Notes: a model not told the origin generated them from the sequence alone. A stretch of DNA of 64,000 bases from Amyelois transitella (GCF_032362555.1 NC_083516.1:3063001-3127000), one strand, 5' to 3'; counted from the stretch's first letter, positions 13,029 through 26,400 are shown. Numbers and translations are program-made.

Positions 13029-14184
13029 GATCACGAAAAGTTCATAAAGACTGAAAAATGCGAAAAATAGAAAACACGCAAGAAGCTAAGCAAATGTGAT
13101 TCAATTTATTTTCCCAAATCCCTATACGCAATGTCAAATGTCAATGTCAACTATGACATACAACTTTATAAAAACGCATTAAAAATAAACTAATTTGACG
13201 GGCTTGATAGGAAAGTTTTTTGCTTTGGTTTTGAAAGAAATGAAGAAATAGAATGATGATTTGATTTTCACTAACATTCGGATGACTAAATTTCGGCCTT
13301 CATGTACATTGACTTCCCAGCGGGGCTACTTCGGGTCTAGCATTGTACGCGTGATGACGTTTTTGTCTCCCGATAAACTATCGCTGTCTACATGCATACA
13401 TATAGTCACGACTATATCCCTTGCGGCGTAGACAGAGCCAACAGTCTTAGACTGATTAAAAGAAGTTTCCAGCCCTCTGGATGCAGAATTCCTCACTATG
13501 TTTTCCCTCAACACGACTTTCAAAAATAGTCATTCGTACATAGTCAAGGTGGGATTCGAAATTGTGCAAAAAGGCAGAGACCACACCTAAGAAATTTCGG
13601 GATACCTACTAAGTTACCTATGTGTTTTTCCAGGTTATAATCTATGGTGTACTAAATTTCATTGAAATCCATCCACTGTAAATAAATAAACATACCTACA
13701 TCTTTCCATACAAACTTTCGCATTTTTAATATTGTCGGGAAGTAGGACAGAATAGGAAACCAACAACGAGATTGCATTGAAAAAAAAAATATAATTCAAT
13801 TTTATTTTTTGCTACGTGTGTTATGTACCAGTTACATTGATATTAAGAAAAATTAAGAAAAATAACAAAATTACCCATACAAGAAAAATATTTTAATTTC
13901 ATAATTAACTACATATGTAATGATTCTTAAATACAAAATTACATAATATTGAGACTGAAGGCAAAAGGTTAAAACTTAATGATAAATAACACGTTATTAC
14001 TATAGGTAATTTTTCAAGCTTCTTTTAAATTCATACTTATTATTTTTAAGTAAATACTCTAATTATTATATAATTATCTTCATAAACTGCAATCTTTGTA
14101 TGAATGTATTATTTACTTTACATACAACGACAAATTTTTTGAAAAGAATTTTAAAAATAATGATTAAAAGGTTTTACATATTAT
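13029..14184. other. Intergenic: CARHSP1-like promoter side and MOXD1-like 3' flank
   Basis: No gene seen. It holds the 5' flank of the CARHSP1-like gene, a SINE family A fragment at 13398-13460, a dispersed repeat fragment at 13636-13740 with the TTTCGCATTTTTAATATTG tail, and AT-rich DNA. Confidence 0.45.
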
Positions 14185-14190
14185 TTTATT
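14185..14190 (-). terminator. Candidate poly(A) signal for the MOXD1-like gene
   Basis: AATAAA on the minus strand, 39 bases beyond the stop codon at 14229-14231. Confidence 0.5.
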
Positions 14191-14228
14191 TTAGGGAGTT
14201 ATGAAAGCATCCCTTTAGTGTTGTTTTC

Positions 14229-17200
14229 CTAATGATATTTATTTGTGCATGTTCTTCTTGGTCTTGGTAAAGGTAGGTGTATTTTAGGAATTGGTATTCC
14301 TTCCCAATCTCCCTGAAATAGATAGCATCAATTTTAAAATGCATGACAAAGTAGGCAATGTTACTTAAGTTAAGTTTTTGTCTGTCTCACCAAACTTCGC
14401 TAAAATCGGTCTAGTAGTTTTTCTGTGAAAATATTATAAACATACATACAAAACACAAATGCTTCCCCTTTTAAACACAGCCTAATGTTTCTTAAACATA
14501 AATAAAGTTGGGCATGGGCTGTCATGAGGGCTGTTTGATGTTTACTTTGCGTGTCTGAAATAATATTTATTTTAATTTACATCTTTTTAAAATTATTTTT
14601 AAACGATGTATGCTGTATTTCTGGTCAAGCTATAACTATATGAATCAATTATGGTGACTTACTTGAAATCTATTCCCATCTGACTTGTTACATTGCATTG
14701 ATATCGGCGATTCTACATAAAGTGTGTGCAGAGATTTCGCCCTCAAAGGTGTCCACGGGTGTACAGCCAAATAATTCGCTCTAGGAGGCGAATCAAAAGA
14801 AATTGAAATGTTATCCCATCTGAAAAAAATTAGGACCATACTTTATTTTAGTTCCTAAAAGCTAAAGGTTCTATGTAATACAAAAGAAATAAATTTATAG
14901 AATAAACGTAAACGAAAGAAAAAAGAATAAACGTCACTTTTTCTCAAACTGGAAGTAGTTTTCCAGCGCCGCATTGGAGACGGCACTCTTGCAGACCTCC
15001 AGGTCCGTGGCGGGGTAGTAGTGGATGTAGTTGACGCACATCTCGTCTGTAATGGCGTGTCCGCCGATCGTAGCGTTCTCTCTTCCTTCCGTGTTGTAAA
15101 CGCAAGTGGTTTCAAGGTAGTCTCCCTGAAAATAACAAAATAAATATATATATAGTATATATGTACCGAAATATATGTAGATACCATTTTCTTAAGCTTT
15201 GTCCACATTCATCACTATCTTCACACGAGAAATGTCGTTGTTTTGAATTAAGATCTTGCGATCTACTCACGATAGTTGCGTACCTCTTTCGTTATATATG
15301 TTGCTGTCAAAACTCTTAACTAGTTAAAAGTATTATTGACTAGCAAAATCAGCCAAAAGTACTAACATATACATATTTATCACTTTCTTAATTCAAGCTC
15401 GTCAGTTAAGAGTACTTTTCACCCAGACGGCTCCCTATGGAAACTTACCGGTAGTACTCTAACAGGATCATGCAAGATCCTGATCTCCTGGAAGTGAGTG
15501 GAGTAGTGCATATCCGTGTTGAGTGGAGGCAGCTCGACGCCTCGCCGCGAGTGCCGCGTCCACACCGCGACGCCGGTCAGGTGCGTGTGCAGTTGACTGC
15601 CGAACACCACGATACCCTGCTCCGGGATCCCCTGGAAATGAGTCGAGTGGTGAAGCCACTTTTATTAAATTTATTTGACATCAACCAATGTTGTTAAACC
15701 ATACGTTTTGACAATTATTAAGCGATATGAAGTATCCTAAAATCTTGAATTTGAATTGAATTTGAATTTAACACCTGATAAATTTATCTCCGCCGAAGAC
15801 TTCCTGTGGGTGTACCCTTCTGGGACCCATTGAGTTATTGGGCGGCATAAAGACTTGAATAATAATTTCAAGACAAATTACGTTTAAAGTCAAAGTTTCA
15901 AAATAAAAGCAAAATACATTGAAATCCTATCTAATCACATCAAAATATTGAAATTTCTAGAAAAATACCACGCAAAAAAGTTAGGCCCAATGGCTAGACT
16001 AAAACACTTGAATTACCACTCCAGTGCACTGAGGCACACAGTACCCGGACAAAGAGAAGGCTTTCTGTCCGGCCGGGATCGCCATTTTGTCCGTGTACTC
16101 CAAACCCAACTCCATGATGGCGGCGTCATATCGGCGCTTGTTGGCCGTCACGTATACTACGATACCGGAACTGTCCACCCAATCTGGAAACCAATCAGTG
16201 TAAATCAATCAATAAATTTTCTTCTTGCTCCTGGCGTCCTGGTTACATCTTCACAACTCTGCAGAGGCTTTTGCCACGACATTTTCCCATGTTGGGTTAG
16301 CACAATGTGTTACTTTCTTCCAATTTGTTCAATCACTGGCCATCTCTTTCTCATATTTTTTTTTTGACACTATATTCTATATGATTTAATATGACAAAAT
16401 GTGCGTACCTTTCCTCATTTCAGGGTTATTATAGTGCACCTCCAGCATCATGAACTTGTTCTGCCCGCGCCCGCCGAGGGGAAGCCCCGCCTCTTCGGGG
16501 TACGTGAACGGGGGCGCTCCCATAGCCCACGCTGACTTTACCTTTAATTAATTATATTTTTAATTTTATATCTTTATATAGTATCTCTATATTAATGGTA
16601 TATTTTATTTGTTTACATTTGAAATTTAATAAGCAAATTAATATAAATTCATCTTTCTGATCATTATCCAAACTTTCCTAAAATTGGTCCTTCGAGCCGG
16701 ATGTCCTCAGCAGACAAAAGAATACAAAAGATTTATTTTCAAAATTGTGTACAAGGTATCATTACATGTAATACAGCTTCCAAAGCGTATATAAGTATAA
16801 TATTTACCATGGATTTCGGAAAATTCGATTGATGACATGATTATGCCATGAAAAGCAATAAACACATAATGATGATTACCTTTGAACAAGTCTTTGTAAT
16901 TTCTGGCCTCTCCGATGCAAAACAGTTGCCTTCATACAGAGGGATCTCGGTCTTCGGATCAGTGTCGCAGTAGAACAGTTCCATGTGATGGACCAGACCT
17001 TCATTGCCTCTCGTGATCGTAGATTGAAACTGTAAGGTTATAAAAAATAGTTACCATAAAGAATAGATAATATACATTATAGTAAATTGTAACTCAGCAA
17101 TGTCTGTTCTTAAAAGATATAGGCAAAAAGTCGAAATGGTGTATGTGTGTGATTTTTAGGCTGGCTAGCTTCTAAAATAGTTAGATTCTTATAAAACCAA

Positions 17201-19369
17201 TACTTTATTTAGATGCGAATTGACCCTTATTTTTAATACACTCTTAGTTTATCTGAAAATCTTAATTACCTGAATTATATGATGTGGCGTTTTGGTTATA
17301 TAGTCAGGTAGCTTAATAACTTTGCACCAGTAAGTGGTGTCATCACTTGGCACCTTTAGATTTTTATTTGTGAACCTCAATTCGTGGCCATCCACCTTCT
17401 TGTGACCTGGAGGCGTCAGAAGTCGGACTCTAATGAAACCATGGTTCTTTGGAGGGGTGCAAGTTAAACTTAAACCTCTTGAGGAGAATAGTTTGTCCAC
17501 GCCACGCGCCCAAACCATGTGGACTGTTCCATCCTGAAAGAGTAATTCAGAACTACGAGTAAAGTGGCTAAAGATATTATGTAAAGTCATGAAAGGGTGC
17601 GTTGTTGTAGAGAGCAAGCGCGAGAGCGCCTTTCCCATGATTTGGCGTTAATGTTGGCATAGTCATGGGTGGTGGAGGTATAGTTTCATCCTGAAATTGA
17701 ATACAATAATATTGTACGATACGTTTTGTTTTTGTACTTACATATATTTGGCGGACTCAAGTTTTAAGATGCCAGTAAAGTCATGAGGACAACCAAACCG
17801 TTTTTTGGGCCTTCTTTAGAGAAATCAAATCGCGGGATCGCGAGAGAAACTATATTTAATTGTGTGGATCGTTTTTATTAAGATACCTACATCTCTATAA
17901 GGAATAAATAAATATATTGCATGAATATATTGCCTGCTGTTTGGTAACATATTTAAGTATATTTTCAAATACTTCGTATAATAGGTATCTCTCCCGGTCC
18001 CCAGTTGCACACTCTTCCACTTTGTATAATTTATATCATACTAGAGGCCGCCCGCGACTTTGTCCGCGTGGAATCATTCTCGCGGGGACTCCGGAATAAA
18101 AAGTAGCCTATATGTTATTCTGGGTCTTCAGCTACCTATATACCAAATTTCATAGTAATCGGTTCAGTAGTTTTTGCGTGAAAGAGTAACAAACATCCAT
18201 ACTGGCATCCTGTCATACTCACAAACTTTCGCATTTATAATATTAGTAGGATGATTTAATTTAAATATATACCTCGATCACGTAGTCGTCCGGATCGCAC
18301 GTATCGAAATCGCGTTCAAAAATAATACTTCTACTCGTGCTGTCCAGATAAAACCCTTCGCAATTCTGTTTCTCATCCCTGGCCAAATTCCCGCTTTTAT
18401 CTGAATGCATATCCTGTAAATACAAGATTATTCTGTAGGGAAAACGACATAGTCTGTTATTTCTAAACCGACTTCAAAAAAGGTCTTCAATCCATCTTTA
18501 TTAAACATCACGTAAGATTCAAAGTTTGGTTTGGTTTGAAATGTAAGTTCAGTGACTGTAAGTGGGTACTTTTGTTCTCTACTAACTTCTACGACATCTA
18601 TATAAAGTGAAGAAATTCTCCTTATTGAAACAAGTCTCAAAAAGATATTTGATGAGCCAATATGTTATTTACCTACCTCAAAATGGTCGTTGCCCTTATA
18701 ATCAGTCCATAGTAGACAAACATCTGCGTTCTCTAAGCCGCCCCGATCAGAGAATCCTATCGCGAACCAATTGAAGGGTGGCGCTTTTTCTGTCAACGAC
18801 AACTCAAACTGAATCTTACGTAGAGAATAGTCCACCTTCCATTTCAATAATAGTTCGCCATTCGGGTCTAATACTGATTCACTTTCGGCAAATCGGCGTT
18901 CTGTATCTGAGAACACAAACAGAACAAGCATAAGCTGCTTTCTAGTTAGGTGGTGATTTTATTTAATTTTCATAGCTTTTTCCTTAGTAGAGTAATTTTA
19001 AAGATCTTTTTGGAGTCTGCCGCATCACAAAATCCATTAATAAATTAATTTGTTTAAAGACCAGCAAGGTAATTGAAGAAAACATTAATAGGTAAGTATT
19101 GAATAAAAAATCATCGCAGAGGTGAAGAATCTAGGGAAGACTTGGAGCGAAATAAAACGCGAAGCTCAAGACCGAGCGGGATGGCGACGCACTGTGGATG
19201 CCCTCTGCCCCAGCTAGGGGACATAGGACCTTAAGTCAAGTCAAGTCATTGAATAAAAAAGCTGTAACTCATATAAAAAAATTATTTTACCTGATTTGCC
19301 TCGTATCAAATAAGAATAATGAGAACATATTAACACTGATATCACTGAAGCGATACACTTAACACGCAT
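14229..19369 (-). CDS. MOXD1: DBH-like copper monooxygenase (MOXD1 homologue)
   Basis: Secretory-pathway enzyme of the dopamine beta-hydroxylase/PHM family; the substrate of MOXD1 is unknown. Minus-strand exons: 19369-19291, 18906-18677, 18413-18273, 17533-17270, 17029-16880, 16541-16409, 16183-16017, 15631-15449, 15125-14938, 14819-14663, 14312-14229; 591 aa, all phases agree. Exon 1 encodes a signal peptide (MRVKCIASVISVLICS). A DOMON domain follows (~35-175), then the two Cu2 monooxygenase domains. All six copper ligands can be placed: H252/H253 in LVHHMELFYC, H324 in LEVHYNNP, H403/H405 in QLHTHLTG, M478 in DEMCVNY. Exon 9 would appear to stop at a TGA (14934), but that TGA is inside a GTGACG donor; splicing continues into two more exons (SISMQCNKSDGNRF-like and WEGIPIPKIHLPLPRPRRTC). 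The product is probably secreted or ER-lumenal. Confidence 0.93.
18040..18252. repeat. Dispersed lepidopteran repeat, long copy
   Basis: Intronic copy in the MOXD1-like gene. It begins near CTAGAGGCCGCCCGCGACTT, passes GGTTCAGTAGTTTTTGCGTG and ends in CGCATTTATAATATTAGTAG. The same head and tail recur at 43198-43460 and 60528-60640 (head only). It is very common in lepidopteran introns; no coding content. Confidence 0.65.
19120..19245 (+). pseudogene. 3' remnant of a non-LTR retrotransposon reverse transcriptase
   Basis: Plus-strand translation gives a segment resembling the extreme C terminus of retrotransposon polyproteins (KREAQDRAGWRRTVDALCPS, then a stop). It sits in the first intron of the MOXD1-like gene, about 120 bp, with no other part of the element visible. 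The identification rests on the AxDRxGWR...LC pattern. Confidence 0.5.
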
Positions 19370-20285
19370 TTTTGTTCGGTAACTTTAAAACATTCTGTCT
19401 TAAAGAGGACTGTCAAAGAGAGAAGTGTTTAGTTCCGATGATAAGACGATAATGGTTAGGGGCAGGGTTCCCGCAGAATAGATTTGAAATAAATGCCGCG
19501 ACACCCTCCGCCGAGGAATGCAATATGGGCGAACAGTCGCGTGCAAAAGTGTTCAATATTTTTAAATCTACGTGAATAAAATGCTATTTTATTGTAATTA
19601 ACTTCCAGGATGGTCTTTAATGAAGAGAGTGTGTCAGATGATTATTGTACCCTTCCGATTGTATGCTTTTAGACAATGAGTTATCAATTTCTCTGAATTT
19701 CAAAGTCAAACGTGTTTTTTGATTATTTATTTTATATATCCGAAAAAGGATAAAGACGTGATCTATATATGTAAGTTTCTTTATACACCACAAAAAATTA
19801 ATATACAAAAGAAATTATAACACTTTTCCATTTATCTGCATTGGACTTGCAGACGTGATATTACGGCCGCCCGCGGTGGCATGCCGATATTAAATTCCTG
19901 GCCACCTTCGCACACAACTCGATTAGGGCGCTAACTGGAATCTTCATTAAACCTAGTACAGTCAACTACAGAATAACCAGCCATTCCAGTTTCTATCTAT
20001 ATAGTGAAGAAAATACTAAATTATATTTTTTAATTTATGTATTTAAGCGACATCTTGTATAAAATTCTCGTGTAACAATGTTCGTTCCCGTACTCCTCCG
20101 AAACGGCTTGACCGATTCTCATGAAATTTTGTGAGCATATTGATGAGGTCGGTAAATCTACATGCATATTGATTATTTTTTGTTAAATGTATTCAAGTAT
20201 TTTTCATACTGAGGGGGCGTGGACTTTGCACACTTTAAAGCTTAATATTAAAAATGAAAAAAACGACAATCTTTTGGAAACTGTA
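19370..20285. other. Intergenic between MOXD1-like promoter and TRMT2A 3' end
   Basis: No gene is supported. It contains the MOXD1-like 5' flank and, at 20045-20240, a dispersed repeat with ACCGATTCTCATGAAATTTT and GTGAGCATATTGA. The latter block recurs at 32220-32390. Confidence 0.4.
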
Positions 20286-20291
20286 TTTATT
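20286..20291 (-). terminator. Candidate poly(A) signal for TRMT2A
   Basis: AATAAA on the minus strand, about 127 bases past the TRMT2A stop at 20418. Confidence 0.45.
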
Positions 20292-20417
20292 TACAATACA
20301 ATTATATACTTATCAATAATAGGTATAGCCAACTCTGAACCTTGTACTAACGGCTAAGGCTTCACTTTATACACGAATAGTGTAGATGAAGATACTCAAT
20401 AATGAGTGAATTAACAA

Positions 20418-23400
20418 TTAGTATACAAAAGAATAAAAATCTTCTTTCAACTCTTTACTTTCTTGGCTATTAATCTCAGACGCAACATTGCTTGACTCCG
20501 GTTCCTGAAAAAATATTAAAACATTTTAGGCAACATACGATTTTTATGGGCCCAAATGTAAACCTAAAATAATACTACAACAACAAATGTGAGCTTTAAC
20601 CGACTACAGATGAGATGTCTTCGCGACCTACGCAGTACCAATCGGTATGTAGAGAAGGTTTTTTTTTATATTGTGGGCACGAATGTAAAGGGTCATAGGG
20701 TAACTTTCATCCCAGTAAAAATTATATTCCTTGAGGGATTTGCGAAAATCCTGCGAATAAAGCTAGTATAATAAAATTGTTAATTTTTCTTTTATAATCT
20801 GTTTAGACCTGTAAAGAGTAAAAGTTTAATTACTCTTTAAGTTACATTTGTATTAATTTTCTTTTAAAGCATTTAAGTCTTTCTAAAAAAATAAAATAAA
20901 TAGAATATAATAAAGTGTATATATAATAAACAGAAGACTAACCTCTTCCCTCTTGAACAGCACGGCCAACTCGACGTGCCTGGTATGCGGGAACATGTCC
21001 ACGAGCACGCCCCTGACGGGCACGAACGGCGCGCCGCGCAGCGTCTTGGAGCGCTGGCGAGACAGGTCCACGAAGTTCTTCATGGCGGTGTCCGGGTTGC
21101 ACGATATGTACACGAGACGCTTCACGTTCCTCGTGTTGCGGAGTTGGGTAACGGCGCGCATGTCTGGTGAAACGTACCAACGTATTTTTTAAGGGACCGA
21201 TACAGATGGCATGGTAACCGGTATAACGTAATACCTTGCCACGCCAGTTTTTGGATCAGTGCCTGTTTAGTATAATTTAAAATGAATATTGGTAACAACC
21301 TTTTTACATCGTTGACAAAGGTTGCAACTGGCCACATACAAAAAAATAAAAATATTTTTTTTTGAGTTCACTTGGAATTCTATAGTAATTTAAAAAGGAC
21401 ATATTTGATGTTTTGTATCATATTAATTTAATTAATAAGGTAGTTAGAATATAGAAGAGAAGAGTACAATAGTAAAGTATTACAAAGCAAATTGAATTTA
21501 AGTAAAATTAATAAAATAAAAAACAACTTACGGAGTCCAGCTCTCGGCGGGTCGACAATAGCCACCACATCCTTGGAGGTCCTCTCCAGTACGGTAGACA
21601 GTATCTGCTCGGCCTTCCCGGCGAAGAACTCACAGTTCTTGATGCCGTTCAGCTCGGCATTCGCTTTGGCGTCCTTAATTGCTTCCGCCACGCTGTCAAG
21701 CCCGAAAACTTTGTTGCAATACTGAAATAACACACTAATAATCACGTCTCTATCAAATACAGGAGGCAAAGCCAACAGTCTCGAAGAGATCAATGATCGA
21801 GTTTAGCTGTATGGCTTAATGATGGAATTGAGATTCAAATAGCGACAGGTTGCTGGTTTATTGTAAAAGTCAATCGAGAGAAAGGCTGATAAACTTGGAA
21901 GGCGATCCTGAAGTTATTTTGCTATTAAAAAGGCGTATGTATTGAGTTGTGTTAGATTATTTATCTTTTATCTATACAAGGAAACGAAAAAAGATTTACC
22001 TAGCTCTACTTACTACTTACTCTAGCTCAGAACATCACACTGAACAACTTTTCCTATACGGCTTACACCAATTCGCGAAAAAAAATTCAATAAGAAATTA
22101 ATTACCTATCGCGGCAAAAAGTCGAATAGCTGATATTTTTAACGAAGCACAGTCCCGGTTCCGCGGCAGATATCCACAGCAGTTTCATCACTCTTCACCT
22201 CATTGGATCGGTGATGATAATGATACAAACCTAAGCGAAGCACAATCTTAGTTTCGCAGCAGATGTCCACAGCACTTTCAACATCCGTTGGGATGAGGTG
22301 AAGAGTGTCACGTCATTCCATCGGATGGTGATGATGATACAAACCTTAGCGAAGCACAGCCCTATAGTTCCGGTTCCGCAGCAGATATCCACAACAGTTT
22401 CATCACTCTTCACTTCACTCAGATCAATTGCCTGTTGGTATAGGATGTTCGCAGCTTTGGTGTTCACCTACAATGTCAAATTTATAAATTGCCAAAAGAA
22501 ATTTTACAGACTAGTCAGGTAGATTTATTATTTAAAATTTAAATTGTATTATTGCCATACTATATTATAAATAGCAGAATCACTACTATCCTCCTTAAAA
22601 CTTAGCTTGATCCTTGTAAAAGAGGTCAAATGCATAAATTTAATGTTCTATCTTTTTCATATCGACATCATTTATCATATAAATCTATCCATCCCCCTTT
22701 CATAGAAACCAAGCCTTTTTTTGTAGGGAATTTGCTTTAAAAGTAAGTATAGAAGAAGTAAGTGGTGATTAGTGTCCGACCGAAGCTTCGGCTTCGGCTT
22801 CGGCTTCGGCCACCTTCGGCCAAAAAATCCACCTTCGGCGAAACATTCGGCTTCGGCCCAAAACCCGAGCGAAGCCGAAGGTTTCGCCGAAGGTCCGAGC
22901 GACCGTCGAGATTGAACGAACTGAACAGGACGTCCTTAATTTGATCAAGATACGTTCGTCTAGGTCTTCCCACTCCGACCTTTCCCTCCACACTCTCCTT
23001 GTATATCTGCTTAGTTAACCTGTTTTCATTCATCCTCTCCACATGACCGAACCATCTCAACATACCCTTTTCTATTCCTGTAACTACATCTTCTTTCACA
23101 TCACAACATTCCCTAATCACGCTGTTCCTTATCCGGTCACTCAATTTCACACCCAACATACTCCTTAACGCTCTCATTTCCACTGCATTTATTCTGCTTT
23201 CGTGCTTCTTTTGCCATACCCAACTTTCACTCCCATACATTAATGTCGGGACCAACACGCCCCTATGCACAGCCAGCCGAGCCTTTTTGGATAGTTTCTG
23301 ACTGCTCATAAAGGCATGCAAAGCTCCATTCACCATGTTCCCCGCGTTCACTCTCCTTTCAATATCACTATCACACTTGCCATCTGATGTAAACTTTGAT

Positions 23401-26400
23401 CCTAGATATACAAACTCTTTCACTTGCTCAACTTTTTCTCCTCCAATCAAAATATTACATGCTGTCATTTCTTTCTCCATTTCAAAAACCAGTGTTTTAG
23501 TTTTACTTACGTTCACTTTCATTCCTTTCTCATTTAAAGCTTCATGCATACAGTTTACCATCTCCTGTAACTCCTCCGCTGATGACGCCAGTATAACCTG
23601 ATCGTCGGCATAGAGCAGACATTTGACGAGTAACTCATTCATCCTTAATCCACTTTCAGACTCTTTCAAATCTGTCAAACAACTATCCATAAATAGGTTG
23701 AACAGCCACGGTGACGCAACACATCCTTGCCTAACGCCTTTCTCAATCTCAAACCACTCAGTGTGCGCTCCGTTTATCCTGACACAAGCACACGAATCCT
23801 CATATAAGGATTTCAGTGCTCGTATCAAGAGACTGCTCACCCCATGCATAGAAAGTGCTGACCACAATTCATTCCTCTCAACTCTGTAATAGGCCTATTC
23901 CAAATCCACGAATGTGCAATAGACTTTTTGACTCTTGGCCAAAAACTTTTCGGCTATGCACCGCAAAGAAAAGACCTGATCAGTACATCCCATTCCCTTT
24001 CGAAATCCCGCTTGAGCATCCCATATTTTGCCATCAGTTTCATTCCTGACTCTTTTAATCAATACCTTAGCATACAATTTGCCGACGACGCTAAGCAGGC
24101 TTATACCACGATAATTTTTGCAGTCCAGTTGTGACCCTTTTCCTTTGTAAAGTGGCACGATAACAGCCTTACACCAATCTTTTGGTACTCGGCCGCTTCT
24201 CCCAACACAAATTGAAAAGGCAGTACAACTGTCTAGCTACGACGCCTTTTCCTGCTTTTAGCATCTCGACCTCTATCATACCCAGCAGCCTTACCCGCTT
24301 TCATACTCTTAAGTGCTTCCACAATTTCGAACATTTCAATTTCGCCTTCCATCTCATTCTCTTTTTCTTCGCTATAGCAGAACTCTTTCTTATTTCTTTT
24401 CTTTTTTTCAAATAAACTCTCAAAATAGTCCTTCCATATCTTTAGCACACATTCTTTTTCTTTCACAACGCCACCATCCTGGCATCTGATCCTAGTCAGC
24501 TCTCTGGTTATAGTTTTTGCTCGGGCTGACCTTACGGATTTCCAGAATACTTTCAGATTTGACTGAAAGTCTTCTGATAACCTTTTATCAAATTCCTCTT
24601 TATACTCTTCTTTCTTTCTAATCACAGCTTTCTTTACCAAATCTTTCATTTTTTTTATATTCCTTACGTGCTTCATTCACATCTTCATCTATAACCTCTT
24701 GCATTCTTAAGTTAGCTTTTGCTGCTAACAAATCCAGCCATGCTTTCTTCTTTAATCGCACAAGTTCTTGCACATCTTTATATGATATATCATCAACTTC
24801 TGTATGAGACAGTCAATATATAAACCTTCAATATTGAGGTTTTGAAATAACTTTAATATTAATTGTAGCTTGTAGACAATATTGTACAAAATTAATTACT
24901 GAGTGCTGAGAGAATATAAACCTTCGGCTTCGGCTTCGGCTTCGGCCGAAGGTTGTGGCGATAGCCGATTAATCGGCTTCGGCTTCGGCTTCGGCCAAAA
25001 ATAGACCTTCGGTCGGACACTAGTGGTGATGGAAACTGATTTTACCTGGAAAAATGCCTCTGGAGACACTCTGAATTGGAGCCCCAATATGGAATCCACG
25101 ATGTGTGTGGGACCCATCAAGTGTATTGGTTTTGAAGGCTCTTCTCCGGGCAGCCTGAAAAATTGGATGAAAAATATTTTTTGTAAGAAACATTGAGAAT
25201 ACCTACTACAATTTTTGCTTTAGAGCCCAGCCCCTATAGTATGTCACGCGCGACGCCTGCCGGAATAACGCGACAAAATTGTCTATATCCCATGCGGGGT
25301 AGACAGAGCCAACAGTCTTGAAAATACTGATAGGCCACGTTCAGCTGTTTGGCTTAATGATAGAATTGAGATTCAAATAGTGACGGGTTGCTAGCCCATC
25401 GCCTAAAAGAAGAATCCCAAGTTCATAAGCCTATCCCTTAGTCGCCTTTTACGACATCCATGGGAACGAGATGGAGTGGTCCTATTTTTTTTTTTTTTTA
25501 TTAGTGCCGGGAACCACACGGCACTTTTTATAGATAAAGAAAATATAATAACAATATAAATAATCAGTTTTTGAAAATCCTGGGCTTTTAAAGCCCGAGT
25601 ACAATACGGGATACATCATGAAAAAATGGAGATAAGAAATAAACTGTTTTGTCTGACCTTTTTTTGACATGCTCGTAATATAACGATTTGATGCCACAAG
25701 CTACCGCGTCCTCCTTGCTAAAGTATTCTATCAAATCCTTTTTAACTTCACCCAGTTGTTCTTCTGTTAAACTCTGAAACACAGGTTTAAGAACATGCAA
25801 GAGTTTGAAAAAATATTATAGTGGCGCCCAAGTCACATTATTTAGTTTTGTTTTAAGTCAAATAATATCTTTGTCTGAAATTTCTGATAGGAAATTCCAA
25901 TTAGAGAAACAAAAAATTGTGTCCAATATATTTTTCAGTATGTCCAAAGAAAAATATATTTTTTCAGCATGTCCTATATTGAATATGGGATCTTCATGAC
26001 TCAAGAGGCTAGCTCATTTCGTCTACGCCACAGAGTTCGACATATAATAGAAAGCAAGAAATAAAAACAAAATGATATTTCAAATGAGTTAAAATTAACC
26101 GATAGATACACAAATAAAATCACGCCTCTTTCCCGGAGGGGTAGGCAACATGTTTCCACTTGCCTCAATTCATGCGAACTACAAATTTAAACACATTCAT
26201 AACTTTACACATAAAATAAATAAAAAATTACCTGCGGATGAAATTGAATGATCATCATGATGTCGTCTGAAGTTGAGGAATGCCTAAGCATCAGCCCTCT
26301 CCAATGGCCGGTGTAATCGACGGCTGAGTACGGTGGTAACTTTGATTGCCTTATGTAGTTTTGGAACAACTAGAAATTAATATTCAAATTAAAAATATTA

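Larger units (their letters stand above)
22762..25030. mobile_element. hAT-like DNA transposon with captured or inserted RTE fragment
   Basis: The element proper is 22770-25022. Both ends carry the same 16 bp inverted repeat, TAGTGTCCGACCGAAG. It is flanked by a perfect 8 bp duplication GTGGTGAT (22762-22769 and 25023-25030). An 8 bp target duplication and TA-G-TG ends are typical of hAT elements. The outer ~130-140 bp at each end are built from GGCTTC/GCCGAA repeats. No transposase is visible, so it is non-autonomous. Inside is a 1.86 kb minus-strand reverse-transcriptase fragment. The whole unit lies in TRMT2A intron 7. Confidence 0.8.

Noticed and set aside
14934-14936. TGA as the end of the MOXD1-like protein
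   Set aside because: The TGA is within a GTGACG donor, and two downstream exons join in phase and match the family's C-terminal region.
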